In this document: positions 24,687 to 34,569 of the stretch, piece by piece
Position numbering within the stretch: the first letter of the stretch is position 1
Layout: every line of letters starts with the position of its first letter
Assembly: GCA_949291115.1 (NCBI GenBank)
Contig: CASETY010000001.1
Coordinates: 95,238-159,237 of the forward strand
DNA: 64,000 nt
Origin: an uncultured bacterium
GTDB lineage: Bacteria; Bacillota_I; Bacilli_A; Acholeplasmatales; Anaeroplasmataceae
Direction of reading: 5' to 3'
Notes under the pieces: model-generated
Seen by the model: the letters and a program-made list of their open reading frames with translations, nothing else
Told to the model about the DNA's origin: nothing
The model's database searches: none
Translations under genes and position numbers: made by a program

Positions 24687-26405
24687 TTGTTAGCTAGTAA
24701 AATGTTACTATCTACATTAAAAGAAGCTCCTAATGAAGCTAAAATTGCTTCTCACATTTTATTACTAAGAGCTGGTATGATAAAAAATGAAGTAGCTGGT
24801 GTGTATAATTATTTACCACTAGGCTTAAAAACATTAACTAAAATCGAACAAATTATTAAAAAACACATGGATAAATCTGGTTCTTTAGAAATTGTTTGTT
24901 CAGCAATTCAACCTAAAGAATATTGGGAAGAATCAGGTAGATGGAATAAATATGGCCCTGAATTAATTAGATTTTCTGATCGTCATGAGCGTGAATTTTG
25001 TTTAGGTCCAACTCATGAAGAGGTTTTTACGACTTTAGCTAAAGATTTAATTAAATCAAGTAAAAGTTTACCTGTTATCTTATATCAAATTCAAACTAAA
25101 TATCGTGATGAAGTGAGACCTCGTTTTGGCTTAATGCGTGCACGTGAATTCATAATGAAAGATGCTTATTCATTTGATAAAGATGAAGAAGGCTTAAATA
25201 ATAGTTATGAATTAATGCGTAAGACTTATGAAGATATTTTCGATGAACTTGGCTTACGTTATGAAATAGTTTTAGCTGATACAGGGGCAATTGGTGGTAA
25301 TGGTTCTCATCAATTTATGGCTTTAAGTGAAATTGGTGAATCAGAAATTGCTTATTGTGAATGTGGTTACGCTGCCGATACTGAAAAAGCAACTTCTAAA
25401 GTTATAACTAAAGAAGTTTCGACAAATCTACCAAATTATAGTGAAGTGGATACACCTAATGTAAAGACTATCTTAGATTTAGCTAATTATTTAAATGTAA
25501 AAGAAGAAGAAGTTTTAAAAGCAGTAGCTTATAAAGATTTATTAAATAATAAATTAGCGGTAGTATTTGTTAGAGGTGACAAAGAAGTTAATCCGATTAA
25601 AGTTATTAATAAATTAAATACAACAGAAGCTAATTTAGTGATGGCTAGTTATGAAGATATTTTAAATATGGGCAGTGTGGATGGTTTTATTGGTCCAATT
25701 GGTTTAAAAAATTGTGAAGTATTAGTTGATGAAGAAGTTACATATATGCCATCAATTGTAACAGGCGCTAATTTAAAAGATAAACATTTAAAAAATGTTT
25801 TATATGGTCGTGATTTTAAAGGTATTGTTGATGACTATCGTTTAGTAAAGGCAGGCGATTTATGTCCAGTTTGTGGTAAGCCTTTACAATTTGAACGTGG
25901 TATTGAAGTTGGTCAAATCTTTAAATTAGGTGATAAATATTCAAAACCTATGAAAGCTTATTATGTTGATGAAGATAATAAAAATGTTCCTTATGTAATG
26001 GGATGTTATGGCATTGGGGTTACAAGAACATTACAAGCTATTGTTGAACAATACCATGATGATTATGGTATTAAATGGCCAGTAAAAGTAGCTCCTTATC
26101 ATGTAGTTATATTACCAGTTAATGATAAAGATTTGGAACAAGTTAATTTAGCTAATAAGTTATATGAAGAATGTAAAGCCTTAAACATGGAAGTTATCTT
26201 AGATGATCGTAGTCAAAAATTAGGCTTTAAATTAAAAGACTGGGAATTAATAGGTATTCCATTTATCGTTATTTGTGGTAAAAAAGCTTTAGATGGTGTA
26301 GTTGAATTAAAACGTCGTTATAAAGACGATAATAAAGAAGAAGTTGAAGCTAAAAATTTAGTTTCATTGTTAGAAGATGAAATAAATGCAGAACTTAGAA
26401 GCTAA
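24687..26405 (+). CDS. proS: Prolyl-tRNA synthetase
   Basis: The bacterial-type class II enzyme of 572 residues: motif 1 region with SHILLLRAGMIKNEVAGVYN, LCLGPTHEEV-like motif (FCLGPTHEEVFTTL), motif 2 with YRDEVRPRFGLMRAREFIMK, an editing (INS) domain between about 220 and 380, motif 3 with GCYGIGVTRTL and the anticodon domain. I chose TTG 24687, because AAGAGGTGG lies just before it; the ATG at 24618 is close to the -35 region of the promoter whose TATAAT is at 24650-24655. No T-box leader is present. Confidence 0.94.
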   Translation: MLASKMLLSTLKEAPNEAKIASHILLLRAGMIKNEVAGVYNYLPLGLKTLTKIEQIIKKHMDKSGSLEIVCSAIQPKEYWEESGRWNKYGPELIRFSDRHEREFCLGPTHEEVFTTLAKDLIKSSKSLPVILYQIQTKYRDEVRPRFGLMRAREFIMKDAYSFDKDEEGLNNSYELMRKTYEDIFDELGLRYEIVLADTGAIGGNGSHQFMALSEIGESEIAYCECGYAADTEKATSKVITKEVSTNLPNYSEVDTPNVKTILDLANYLNVKEEEVLKAVAYKDLLNNKLAVVFVRGDKEVNPIKVINKLNTTEANLVMASYEDILNMGSVDGFIGPIGLKNCEVLVDEEVTYMPSIVTGANLKDKHLKNVLYGRDFKGIVDDYRLVKAGDLCPVCGKPLQFERGIEVGQIFKLGDKYSKPMKAYYVDEDNKNVPYVMGCYGIGVTRTLQAIVEQYHDDYGIKWPVKVAPYHVVILPVNDKDLEQVNLANKLYEECKALNMEVILDDRSQKLGFKLKDWELIGIPFIVICGKKALDGVVELKRRYKDDNKEEVEAKNLVSLLEDEINAELRS

Positions 26406-27117
26406 AATTAAGTTTTTAAAACAGTATATTTTAGAAGCTAAAAATATAACTATTTTTAGTGGGGCAGGTTTAAGTGTGCCTTCAGGTATTCCTGATTTTA
26501 GATCTAGTGATGGTCTTTATAGCTCCTTATATAAAGAAACATTGAGACCAGAAGAAATTATTAGTCATTCATTTTTTATGGCCGATCCTAAAACTTTCTA
26601 TGAATTTTATTTTCAAAAGATGGTTTATAAAAACGCCAAGCCAAACAAAGCACATCTTTATTTTAGTAAGTTACAGGCAACTAAAAATATTAAAGTTGTA
26701 ACTCAAAATATTGATGGTTTAGATATTAAGGCAGGCCTAAAAAATGTCTATGAAATCCATGGTTCTATATGGCATAATCATTGTATGAAATGTCATAAGT
26801 ATTATAGTTTAAATGAGTTAAAATTAGAGGGTATTCCTAGATGTAGTTGCGGTGGTATTATTAAACCTGATGTAACTTTATATGAAGAAAGTTTAGATAA
26901 TGAGGTTATAAATCAAGCTATAAAAGCTATTCAAGATGCTGATTTATTGCTTGTAATTGGCACATCTTTAGTAGTATATCCTGCCGCTTCATTTATTAAT
27001 TTTTATCATAAAGATAAGTTGGTTATTATCAATAAAACTAAAACACCTGGTGATAATTTAGCTAATTTAGTAATTAATGATGATATAATAAATGTAGTTT
27101 CAATGTTAGATGAATAA
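26386..27117 (+). CDS. cobB: Sir2-family NAD-dependent protein deacylase
   Basis: The 243-residue sirtuin has GAGLSVPSGIPDFRS near residue 28 (NAD site), TQNIDGLD, the catalytic His in EIHGSIWHNHC, a four-Cys zinc site (CMKC ... CSCG) and GTSLVVYPAASF. It removes acyl groups from lysines using NAD. It overlaps the end of proS by 20 bases, so it is translationally coupled. I cannot tell its acyl preference from the sequence. Confidence 0.93.
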   Translation: MQNLEAKIKFLKQYILEAKNITIFSGAGLSVPSGIPDFRSSDGLYSSLYKETLRPEEIISHSFFMADPKTFYEFYFQKMVYKNAKPNKAHLYFSKLQATKNIKVVTQNIDGLDIKAGLKNVYEIHGSIWHNHCMKCHKYYSLNELKLEGIPRCSCGGIIKPDVTLYEESLDNEVINQAIKAIQDADLLLVIGTSLVVYPAASFINFYHKDKLVIINKTKTPGDNLANLVINDDIINVVSMLDE

Positions 27118-27122
27118 ACAAA

Positions 27123-27146
27123 AAAACGGCTATTTTTAGCCGTTTT
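27123..27146. terminator. Bidirectional terminator between cobB and ansA
   Basis: AAAACGGCTA (27123-27132) pairs with TAGCCGTTTT (27137-27146) around TTTT. Both genes converge on it and the ansA stop lies inside. Confidence 0.9.
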
Positions 27147-28128
27147 CTTTTATTTCTAATGCAATAGATGTATTAAATAAATATTTAATTTCGTCTAAAT
27201 TATTAGTTTTACCAAGCGCCCACATTAATTTAGTTAAGGCGGCTTCACTAGTCATATCTAGTACTTCAATAGCGCCTGTTTTTACAATCTTTTTACCTAC
27301 TTCATAGACATTATAATTAGATTCTTCATAGATACATTGTGAACAAACTAAGACAGGGATGTTTAAATCTAAAGCGTGTTTAATTTTTGAACTAAAGTCT
27401 CTTCTTATAAAGGAAATACCGCCTTGGCCATAGCCTTCAATAACGAGACCTTTGATACCTGAATTTATTAAAATATCAATAATATTAGGATTAGTATTTG
27501 GTGTAAGTTTTAATAAGAATACATTAGTTTCAATATTAGGATATAAAATTGGTTTATGTGTTGTTTTAGGGATAAGGTTTTCATCAATAATAAGACCTTT
27601 CGCATCAATCTGACCAATATATTTTAAGTTAACTGATTCAAAAGCGAAAAAAGAAGAAGTCCTCACTTTAACAGCTCTAGTACCAAGTATAATTTTACGG
27701 TTAAATGCTAAAAAGATACCTGGTATTTTAGCTTTTAACATTGCTACAGCATATCTTAAATTTGAATAGGCATCGGTTAGAGGATGTGATAAAGGTAACT
27801 GTGAACCTGTAAAAACAACCGGAATATTTAAATTTTGAATCATAAATGACATCATTGAAGTCGTATAAGCCATTGTATCAGTGCCATGGGTAACTAAGAT
27901 ACCATCATATTTATCTAAATTATCATAGATTGTTTTCCCTAAAATTACCCACTCTTCTGGCTGAATATTAGTGCTATCTAAATTAAAAAGATTAATAATA
28001 TCATAATTATTATCATCTATTTTTTTAAGTGCATCTATTATGTTTTCATTTGCTTCTGGTTTTAAACCTTCTTTAGTTTGAATGGAAGAAATAGTCCCTC
28101 CTGTTGTTATTAATAGAAAATTTGCCAT
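27136..28128 (-). CDS. ansA: Type I L-asparaginase
   Basis: The 330-residue enzyme hydrolyses asparagine to aspartate and ammonia. The first catalytic Thr is in ITTGGTISS near residue 8, the second triad in THGTDTMAYT near 85, and GSQLPLSHPLTDAYSNL is also family-typical. No signal peptide is present, so it is cytoplasmic. It is a single gene on the minus strand. Confidence 0.93.
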   Translation of the reverse strand: MANFLLITTGGTISSIQTKEGLKPEANENIIDALKKIDDNNYDIINLFNLDSTNIQPEEWVILGKTIYDNLDKYDGILVTHGTDTMAYTTSMMSFMIQNLNIPVVFTGSQLPLSHPLTDAYSNLRYAVAMLKAKIPGIFLAFNRKIILGTRAVKVRTSSFFAFESVNLKYIGQIDAKGLIIDENLIPKTTHKPILYPNIETNVFLLKLTPNTNPNIIDILINSGIKGLVIEGYGQGGISFIRRDFSSKIKHALDLNIPVLVCSQCIYEESNYNVYEVGKKIVKTGAIEVLDMTSEAALTKLMWALGKTNNLDEIKYLFNTSIALEIKENG

Positions 28129-28263
28129 ATTTTTTCACCCTTAAAATATTAGCATTTTCTTTTTATTTATGCTAGTCTATTTAATTATTTTTTAAATAAA
28201 TTCTCTTTGTTATTATGTGGCTTAAATGACTAAAATTTGGTATAATTAAGGCTGGTGATTAGA

Positions 28264-29316
28264 ATGAAGAAGTATGCGATTATCGGTGCTGGCGCTGCTG
28301 GGATGGCTGCTGGAGTTATTTTTAATCTTAATAATGTTAGTGTTGATATTTATGAAGCTTCTAATAAAGTTTTAAGAAAAGTATTTGCTTCTGGCAATGG
28401 TAGGTGTAATTTAAGTAATCTTAATTTAGACAGTAGTTTTTATCATAATGAAGATTATTTTCATTATGACAGATATGCTTTTTTAAACCTTTTAAATGAA
28501 AATAATTTAGAAGTTATAACCGATGAAGAAGGTCGTATGTATCCTCTTTCTAATACAAGTAAAAGTGTTTGTAATTTATTAATTGATTTAAATAAAAAGA
28601 ATAATATTTATTTAAATACAAGTATTAATAATATAAAAGTCGTTGATAATAAAGTGTTAATTGCGGATAAATTATATGATAAAGCGTTAATTACAACTGG
28701 TAGTTTAGCTAGTGTTAATGCTAGTTATAATCCTTATTTTTTCATTGATGATTTAAGTTTAAATTTTAATAAGATAAGGCCATCTTTAGTTGGTTTCAAA
28801 GTTAAAGAAAATATTAAAGCTTTGCAAGGCTTAAGAGTTAAAGTAAAGGCATCTTTATATAAAGATGATGATTTAATTTATGAAGAAGATGGTGAAGTTA
28901 CTTTTAGAAGTGATGGAGTTTCAGGAATTGTGATTTTTAATTTATCTTTTTATTGTGATGATATTAAAAATAATAATTATTATTTAGTTTTAAATATGTA
29001 TCCTAATTTAAATAATGAGGTTTTAAAATATAATGTAAATCCTCTTTTATATAATTATTTAAAAGTTTTTAAAGATATTGATATTCATAATTTTAAATTA
29101 AGTTTGTTAGATTTTTATTCTTTAAAAGAGGCTCAAAGTGCAAATGGTGGTTTAGTAATTAAAGAAATTAATCAAAATTTTTCTTTAAAGAAGTATCCTA
29201 ACTTATTATATGTAGCTGGTGAAGTTATTGATGTGGATGCGAAATGTGGTGGGTATTCTTTAAATTTTGCTTTTAATAGTGGGATAAAAGCGGCCCTTTC
29301 AATGTTGGAGAAGTAA
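28264..29316 (+). CDS. HI0933/YhiN-family flavoprotein
   Basis: The 350-residue protein begins with a dinucleotide-binding motif (IIGAGAAGMAAGVIF), then the family signature KVFASGNGRCNLSN and the C-terminal GEVIDVDAKCGGYSLNFAF. This family binds FAD and includes the bile-acid enzyme BaiN, but most members have no known substrate. It is shorter than the usual 390-410 residues, mostly through a compact middle domain. ATG 28264 is preferred over GTG 28255 because GGTGAT precedes it. An extended -10 (TGGTATAAT, ending 28246) lies just upstream. The next gene starts two bases after its stop. Confidence 0.9.
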   Translation: MKKYAIIGAGAAGMAAGVIFNLNNVSVDIYEASNKVLRKVFASGNGRCNLSNLNLDSSFYHNEDYFHYDRYAFLNLLNENNLEVITDEEGRMYPLSNTSKSVCNLLIDLNKKNNIYLNTSINNIKVVDNKVLIADKLYDKALITTGSLASVNASYNPYFFIDDLSLNFNKIRPSLVGFKVKENIKALQGLRVKVKASLYKDDDLIYEEDGEVTFRSDGVSGIVIFNLSFYCDDIKNNNYYLVLNMYPNLNNEVLKYNVNPLLYNYLKVFKDIDIHNFKLSLLDFYSLKEAQSANGGLVIKEINQNFSLKKYPNLLYVAGEVIDVDAKCGGYSLNFAFNSGIKAALSMLEK

Positions 29317-29317
29317 T

Positions 29318-30880
29318 ATGTTATATTTGGTTAATCTTAATGTTAGAGTAGATAGTACTAATAGTTTAAAGAAGAAATTATTAGATACTTTAAAAATTAA
29401 AGATAGTGATTTAATTAGTTATAAAATAATTAAAAAGTCAATTGATGCCAGACATAAAAATAATATTTGTTATGCTTATCAAATTGTTGTTGATGTTAAG
29501 GTGGAATTAGTCAAGTTTAAGAAATATATAGAAAAGAATGATGCACTTAATTTAAAAGTATGGAAGTATACGGACCGACCGGTTATTATTGGTTTTGGGC
29601 CAAGTTCGATGTTTAGTGCTTTATTACTGGCGCGAATGCAAGCTAGACCTATAATTATTGAACGGGGTTCAGAAGTTTTAAAAAGAGTAGAAAAAGTAGA
29701 TAATTTTTTTAACAATATGATTTTGGATGAAGAATCTAATGTTTGTTTTGGTGAAGGTGGAGCTGGCACTTTTAGTGATGGGAAATTACAAACAAATGTA
29801 AATTCTGTTTATAATCGTTTTATTTTAGAAGAGTTTGTTAGATACGGCGCTGATCCGGATATTTTGGTTAATGCACTGCCTCATATCGGGACCGATGTTT
29901 TAAGAAAAATAGTTTTAAATATGCGTAAGGATTTAATTAATATGGGAGCTACTTTCTATTTTAACACTTTATTTTATGATTATATTGAAAATGAAGATTC
30001 AATAATCATAAAAGCTAAAAATGGCGAAAAAGAGCTATTATTTGAAACTAAACATTTAATATTAGGCATTGGACATAGTGCTCATGATACTTATAGAATG
30101 TTGGCTAATCATAATCTTAAATTAACTCTTAAGCCTTTTTCTGTTGGCCTTAGAATAGAACATTTAGCTAAAGACATTGATAATATTCAGTATGGTAAAT
30201 TTAGTAATTATTTGCCAACGGCTTATTATAAAATGGCTGTCCATTTAAAAGAACGTAGTGTTTATACTTTTTGTATGTGTCCTGGTGGTTATGTAGTGCC
30301 TTCCCAAACTAAAAAAGAAACAATCTTAACTAATGGTATGAGTTATAAAGCTAGAGATTATATTAATTCTAATAGTGCTTTATTAGTGGAAGTAAAACCT
30401 AGTGATTTTAGTAGTGATGATCCTTTTTTAGCAATTGATTTTATTAATAATATTGAAAAAAAGGCTTTTAATAAGAAGTTTCCTTATAAAGCTCCTTTAA
30501 ATTTAGTAAAGGAATTTTTAAAAGGTGAGGTGGCAACTTCTTTCAGAAAAGTTAAGCCTTCTTATGTACATGGTACTTATTTTAGTGATTTTAAAGATAT
30601 TTTACCTGATTTTGTTATTGAAAGCTTGAAAGAAGCATTACCGCTTTTTAATAATAAAATGAAGGGTTTTTTAGATGATGATGCCTTACTAATTGCCCCT
30701 GAAGTAAGAAGTAGTGCACCATTAAGAATTGAAAGAATAGATTATAAGGCAATAAATAGTAAATTTATTTATCCTATTGGTGAAGGGGCAGGTTATGCTG
30801 GTGGTATTACTTCATCAGCGTTAGATGGTATAAAATGTATATTAAGTATTGAAGGTGAAATGGATGGAAAAAAAGATTAA
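29318..30880 (+). CDS. FAD-dependent dehydrogenase, COG2509 type
   Basis: The 520-residue protein matches the uncharacterised COG2509 flavoprotein family: an N-terminal RNA-binding-like domain of about 85 residues, an FAD site near residue 92, NVCFGEGGAGTFSDGKLQT, CMCPGGYVVPSQT and a C-terminal GEGAGYAGGITSSALDG. The first glycine-rich loop reads GFGPSSMFSA, where the family normally has G-P-A-G; the third Gly is Ser here. It starts two bases after the previous flavoprotein gene, and the GH4 gene starts inside its last codons, so the three form one operon. Substrate unknown. Confidence 0.88.
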   Translation: MLYLVNLNVRVDSTNSLKKKLLDTLKIKDSDLISYKIIKKSIDARHKNNICYAYQIVVDVKVELVKFKKYIEKNDALNLKVWKYTDRPVIIGFGPSSMFSALLLARMQARPIIIERGSEVLKRVEKVDNFFNNMILDEESNVCFGEGGAGTFSDGKLQTNVNSVYNRFILEEFVRYGADPDILVNALPHIGTDVLRKIVLNMRKDLINMGATFYFNTLFYDYIENEDSIIIKAKNGEKELLFETKHLILGIGHSAHDTYRMLANHNLKLTLKPFSVGLRIEHLAKDIDNIQYGKFSNYLPTAYYKMAVHLKERSVYTFCMCPGGYVVPSQTKKETILTNGMSYKARDYINSNSALLVEVKPSDFSSDDPFLAIDFINNIEKKAFNKKFPYKAPLNLVKEFLKGEVATSFRKVKPSYVHGTYFSDFKDILPDFVIESLKEALPLFNNKMKGFLDDDALLIAPEVRSSAPLRIERIDYKAINSKFIYPIGEGAGYAGGITSSALDGIKCILSIEGEMDGKKD

Positions 30881-32264
30881 AATAGCTTATATTGGTGGGG
30901 GTTCTAAAATGTGGGCCCGTGTATTTATGAATGATTTAGCTTTAACTGAGGGTTTAGGTGGTTCTATTTATTTATATGATATTGATGAAGAAGCTGCAAC
31001 CCGTAATTATTTAATTGGTAATAAGATTAATTTACTAAACGAAACAAAATCTAAGTTTGAATATGTAGTTGCTAAGGATTTAAAAGAAGCTTTAACAGAC
31101 GCTAACTTTGTTATCATCTCTATTCTTCCAGGCACTTTTAAAGAAATGGAAGTCGATGTTCATGAACCAGAAAAATTAGGTATTTATCAATCTGTTGGTG
31201 ATACAGCTGGTCCTGGTGGTATTTTAAGAGCGATGCGTACAGTGCCAATTTATGAAGGTTTCGCTAAGGCTATTAAAGAAAATTGTCCAAATGCTTGGGT
31301 TATTAATTTTACCAATCCAATGAGTATTTGTGTTAAGACATTATATGATGTTTTCCCACAAATTAAGGCCTTTGGTTGTTGCCATGAAGTGTTCCATGCC
31401 GAAGAATTCTTATGTTTAGCTCTTAGAAAAGAACTTGGTATTAAAGCTACTCGTAAAGATATTTATGTTGATGTATCAGGGGTAAATCATTTTACTTGGA
31501 TTACCAAAGCTTATTATAAAGATATTGACTTATTAAAGTTATTACCTAACTTTATTAAAAAATATTATGATTTAGGTTATTATGAAGGCGGCAAACGTTA
31601 TCAATTTAAATATGACACTTATGCATATGGTAATAAAGTTAAGATGGATTTATTTAATCATTATGGTATTTTAGCGGCAGCTGGTGATCGTCATTTGGTT
31701 GAATTTATGGATCGTAATTGGTATTTAAAGAATCCTAAGATGGTTAAGTTCTATAAATATGGTTTAACTACAGTTAAATCAAGAGAAATCAATCAACAAG
31801 AAAAAATTGAAGAATCAATTAAAATGGCAAATGGCCAGATGCCAATTGTCTTAGAAAAATCTAGTGAAGAAGCAGTAGATTTATTAAAAGCTTTATTAGG
31901 CTTTAAAAATATTATTAGTAATGTTAATATGCCAAATTATGGCCAAATGCCTAATGTTAAACTTGGTTCAATAGTGGAAAGTAATGCTTTATTCTTAAAT
32001 GATAATATTAAACCTATTATGTCTTCACCTTTACAAGATGATGTTTTAAATTTAGTTAATAGAGCTTCTTTAAATATTGATTCATGTTATGAAGGTATTA
32101 AAAATAGAGATTTAAATAAGATATTTAATTCTTTTGTTAATCAGGCTTTAGTAAGTGGTATTGATAGAAGTAAGCTTTTAGATTTGTTTAAGACTATGGT
32201 TCTAAAGACTAAAGAGTATTTATTACCTTATTATGATTTATCACAGTTAGACAATTTAAAATAA
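30864..32264 (+). CDS. Glycoside hydrolase family 4 enzyme
   Basis: The 466-residue protein starts with the NAD-binding loop IAYIGGGSKMW and has GDTAGPGGILRAMRTVP, NFTNPMSIC and the metal-binding Cys-His in GCCHEVFHAEEF, then VNHFTWI. GH4 enzymes use NAD+ and Mn2+ to hydrolyse glycosides by a redox mechanism. The C-H rather than C-D-M-P metal motif is like the alpha-glucosidase/alpha-galactosidase branch (AglA/MelA), not the 6-phospho-beta-glucosidases; the substrate stays open. ATG 30864 is chosen because AAGGTG is six bases before it. It overlaps the previous gene by 17 bases. No sugar transporter lies nearby. Confidence 0.88.
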   Translation: MEKKIKIAYIGGGSKMWARVFMNDLALTEGLGGSIYLYDIDEEAATRNYLIGNKINLLNETKSKFEYVVAKDLKEALTDANFVIISILPGTFKEMEVDVHEPEKLGIYQSVGDTAGPGGILRAMRTVPIYEGFAKAIKENCPNAWVINFTNPMSICVKTLYDVFPQIKAFGCCHEVFHAEEFLCLALRKELGIKATRKDIYVDVSGVNHFTWITKAYYKDIDLLKLLPNFIKKYYDLGYYEGGKRYQFKYDTYAYGNKVKMDLFNHYGILAAAGDRHLVEFMDRNWYLKNPKMVKFYKYGLTTVKSREINQQEKIEESIKMANGQMPIVLEKSSEEAVDLLKALLGFKNIISNVNMPNYGQMPNVKLGSIVESNALFLNDNIKPIMSSPLQDDVLNLVNRASLNIDSCYEGIKNRDLNKIFNSFVNQALVSGIDRSKLLDLFKTMVLKTKEYLLPYYDLSQLDNLK

Positions 32265-32275
32265 GTTAGTATAAG

Positions 32276-32309
32276 AGACATGAAAACGCATACAATTCAT
32301 GTCTTTTTT
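32276..32309 (+). terminator. Terminator of the flavoprotein-GH4 operon
   Basis: AGACATGAA (32276-32284) pairs with TTCATGTCT (32296-32304), followed by T(6). The loop is 11 bases. Confidence 0.82.
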
Positions 32310-32310
32310 A

Positions 32311-32357
32311 TTGACTTTAAAAGCCTCATATAATAAAATTGTTAGCGTGCTAACAAT
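32311..32357 (+). promoter_or_regulatory. Promoter and palindromic operator of the marR-ABC operon
   Basis: TTGACT (32311-32316) and TAAAAT (32334-32339) are 17 bases apart. A perfect palindrome with 9-bp arms, ATTGTTAGC-GT-GCTAACAAT, spans 32338-32357, overlapping the predicted transcript start. The size and symmetry fit a dimeric MarR site, so the first gene of the operon probably represses itself. Confidence 0.75.
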
Positions 32358-32375
32358 AGCTTTTGGGAGGCCATT

Positions 32376-32816
32376 ATGACACATAAGATTGTAGAAATGA
32401 TTAAAATTATTTCGCATCAAATTGATAAACGTATGCAAGTTAAAATTGGTAAAAGGCTAGAAAGAGATTTTGATTTAACTAGCCAACAATTGCGCGTTTT
32501 ATGTTTTATTATTAACAATAAGATTTCCAGTCAAAAAGAAATCGAAAAGAGATTTAGTTTATCTTCAGCAACAGTTAGTGGTATTTTAAAGAGACTTGAA
32601 AAGAATGGTTATTTGTTAAGAGTTCAGAATAAAGATAGACGTTCTAATTCTTTAGAAGCTTCTTTAAAAGCGCTTAATGTAAACGAAATCTTAAGGTCAA
32701 TTGTTAATGAAAATGATAAGGAAATTGAAAAAGATATAACTGAAGAAGAACTTTTAGTTACTTATAGAGTTCTTAAAAAAATTATAGAAAATATGGAGGA
32801 TTTAAAAAATGATTAG
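32376..32816 (+). CDS. MarR-family transcriptional regulator
   Basis: The 146-residue protein has the winged-helix core of MarR: LTSQQLRVLCFIINN, the recognition-helix region KEIEKRFSLSSATVSGILKRLEKNGYL and the wing VQNKDRRSNSLEASLK, flanked by dimerisation helices. It overlaps the first exporter gene by eight bases and sits behind a palindrome, so it most likely senses a drug-like ligand and controls the exporter. Confidence 0.92.
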   Translation: MTHKIVEMIKIISHQIDKRMQVKIGKRLERDFDLTSQQLRVLCFIINNKISSQKEIEKRFSLSSATVSGILKRLEKNGYLLRVQNKDRRSNSLEASLKALNVNEILRSIVNENDKEIEKDITEEELLVTYRVLKKIIENMEDLKND

Positions 32817-34569
32817 AACATTAGCTAAAAGTGTTCGTGAGTATAAGACTTACGCGATTTTAGCCCCTATTTTTGTAATTTTAGAAGTTGTTTTTGAAGT
32901 TTTAATACCGTTTGTTATGTCTAATATGTTAGATAAAGGTATTAATGAATCACGTTGGCTTTATGTGCTTGGTATGGGTGGTTTAATGCTTCTTATGGCA
33001 ATTGTGTCTTTAATTTGTGGGGTATTTTCTGGTAAATTCTCATCAGTAGCGGCTGCGGGATTTGCGAAGAATTTAAGACACGATATGTATGAAAAAATTC
33101 AAACTTATTCATTTAAGAATATTGATTATTTTTCAACTGCTTCTTTAGTTACGAGATTAACAACTGATATTACTAATGTGGAGATGTCTTTCCAAATGAT
33201 TATTCGTATTGTAGTAAGAGCTCCATTCATGTTGATATTTGCCTTTATTATGACTATGATTTTAAATTGGCAAATTGGTTTGATTTTCTTAGTTGCGATT
33301 CCAGTTTTAGGTTTTACTTTAATTGCTTTAATGTCTAGAAGTTTAAAACCATTCTCTAAGTTATTTAAACAATATGATGTTATTAATCGTGATGTTGAAG
33401 AAGATTTAATTAGTATAAGAGTAGTTAAATCATTCGTTAAAGAAAAAGATGAAATCGAATTATTTAAAAAAGATTCTAATATTTTAAAAGATTTTGCTTG
33501 TAAAGCTGAACAAATTTTAGCTTGGAATGGACCAATTGTTCAATTTGCAGTATATGCTTGTTCAATAGCTTTAGCTTTCTTTGGTGCTAAATGTATTGTT
33601 GAAGGCTTTGGTAATGGTGAATATATGACTGTTGGTGAATTAACTTCATGTTTTAGTTATACAATGCAAATTTTAATGAGTTTAATGTTAATTTCTAATA
33701 TTTTCGTTATGCTTGCGATGTCTGTTACATCTGCTAGACGTATTGTTGAAGTTTTAAATGTTGATCCTGATATTAAAAATCCAGAAAATCCAGTTTATGA
33801 AGTTAAAGATGGAACGATTACTTATGAAAATGTTAATTTTAAATATAATGAGGATTCACCAATTTTCAATTTAACTGACATTAATGTTAATATTAAAAGT
33901 GGCTCAGTAATTGGGGTAATCGGTGGCACTGGTTCAGCTAAGTCTTCCTTTGTTTCTTTAATTCCTCGTTTATACGATGTTAGTGAAGGTAGTTTAAAAG
34001 TTGGTGGCGTTGATGTCAGAGATTATGATATTGAAACTTTGAGAAATAATGTAGCGATGGTTTTACAAAAGAATGTTTTATTTAGTGGAACCATTAGAGA
34101 AAACTTAAAGTGGGGTAATGAAGAGGCAACTGATGAAGAATTAGTAGAAGCTTTAAAACAAGCTTGTGCCTATGAATTTGTTAGTCAATTTAAAGAAGGT
34201 CTTTCTTATGATTTAGGTCAAGGTGGTACTAATGTTTCTGGTGGTCAAAAACAAAGATTATGTATTGCCAGAGCCTTATTAAAGAAGCCGAAAGTATTAA
34301 TCTTAGATGATTCAACATCAGCTGTTGATACGAAAACAGATGCGATTATTCGTTCTTCATTAAAACAAACAGCGCCAGATGTTACTAAAATTATTATCGC
34401 TCAAAGAATTTCTTCTGTTGAAGATGCAGATATGATTTTAGTATTTGATGATGGTAAGATTATTGGTCGTGGTACGCACGAAGAGTTAATTTTAAATTGT
34501 CCTATTTATAAAGAAATTAATGATTTACAAAAGAAAGGTCAAGATAAGGAGGTAAATGCTAATGAATAA
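32809..34569 (+). CDS. Heterodimeric multidrug ABC exporter, subunit 1 (degenerate ATP site)
   Basis: The 586-residue half-transporter has six transmembrane helices (about 1-310) and an ABC domain with Walker A GGTGSAKSS, signature VSGGQKQR and Walker B LILDDSTSAVD. The catalytic Glu after Walker B is Asp and the switch His is Gln (IIAQRISS), marks of the non-catalytic site in heterodimers like LmrCD and BmrCD. It must work with the next gene product. The family exports drugs or lipids at the cell membrane. Confidence 0.93.
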   Translation: MIRTLAKSVREYKTYAILAPIFVILEVVFEVLIPFVMSNMLDKGINESRWLYVLGMGGLMLLMAIVSLICGVFSGKFSSVAAAGFAKNLRHDMYEKIQTYSFKNIDYFSTASLVTRLTTDITNVEMSFQMIIRIVVRAPFMLIFAFIMTMILNWQIGLIFLVAIPVLGFTLIALMSRSLKPFSKLFKQYDVINRDVEEDLISIRVVKSFVKEKDEIELFKKDSNILKDFACKAEQILAWNGPIVQFAVYACSIALAFFGAKCIVEGFGNGEYMTVGELTSCFSYTMQILMSLMLISNIFVMLAMSVTSARRIVEVLNVDPDIKNPENPVYEVKDGTITYENVNFKYNEDSPIFNLTDINVNIKSGSVIGVIGGTGSAKSSFVSLIPRLYDVSEGSLKVGGVDVRDYDIETLRNNVAMVLQKNVLFSGTIRENLKWGNEEATDEELVEALKQACAYEFVSQFKEGLSYDLGQGGTNVSGGQKQRLCIARALLKKPKVLILDDSTSAVDTKTDAIIRSSLKQTAPDVTKIIIAQRISSVEDADMILVFDDGKIIGRGTHEELILNCPIYKEINDLQKKGQDKEVNANE

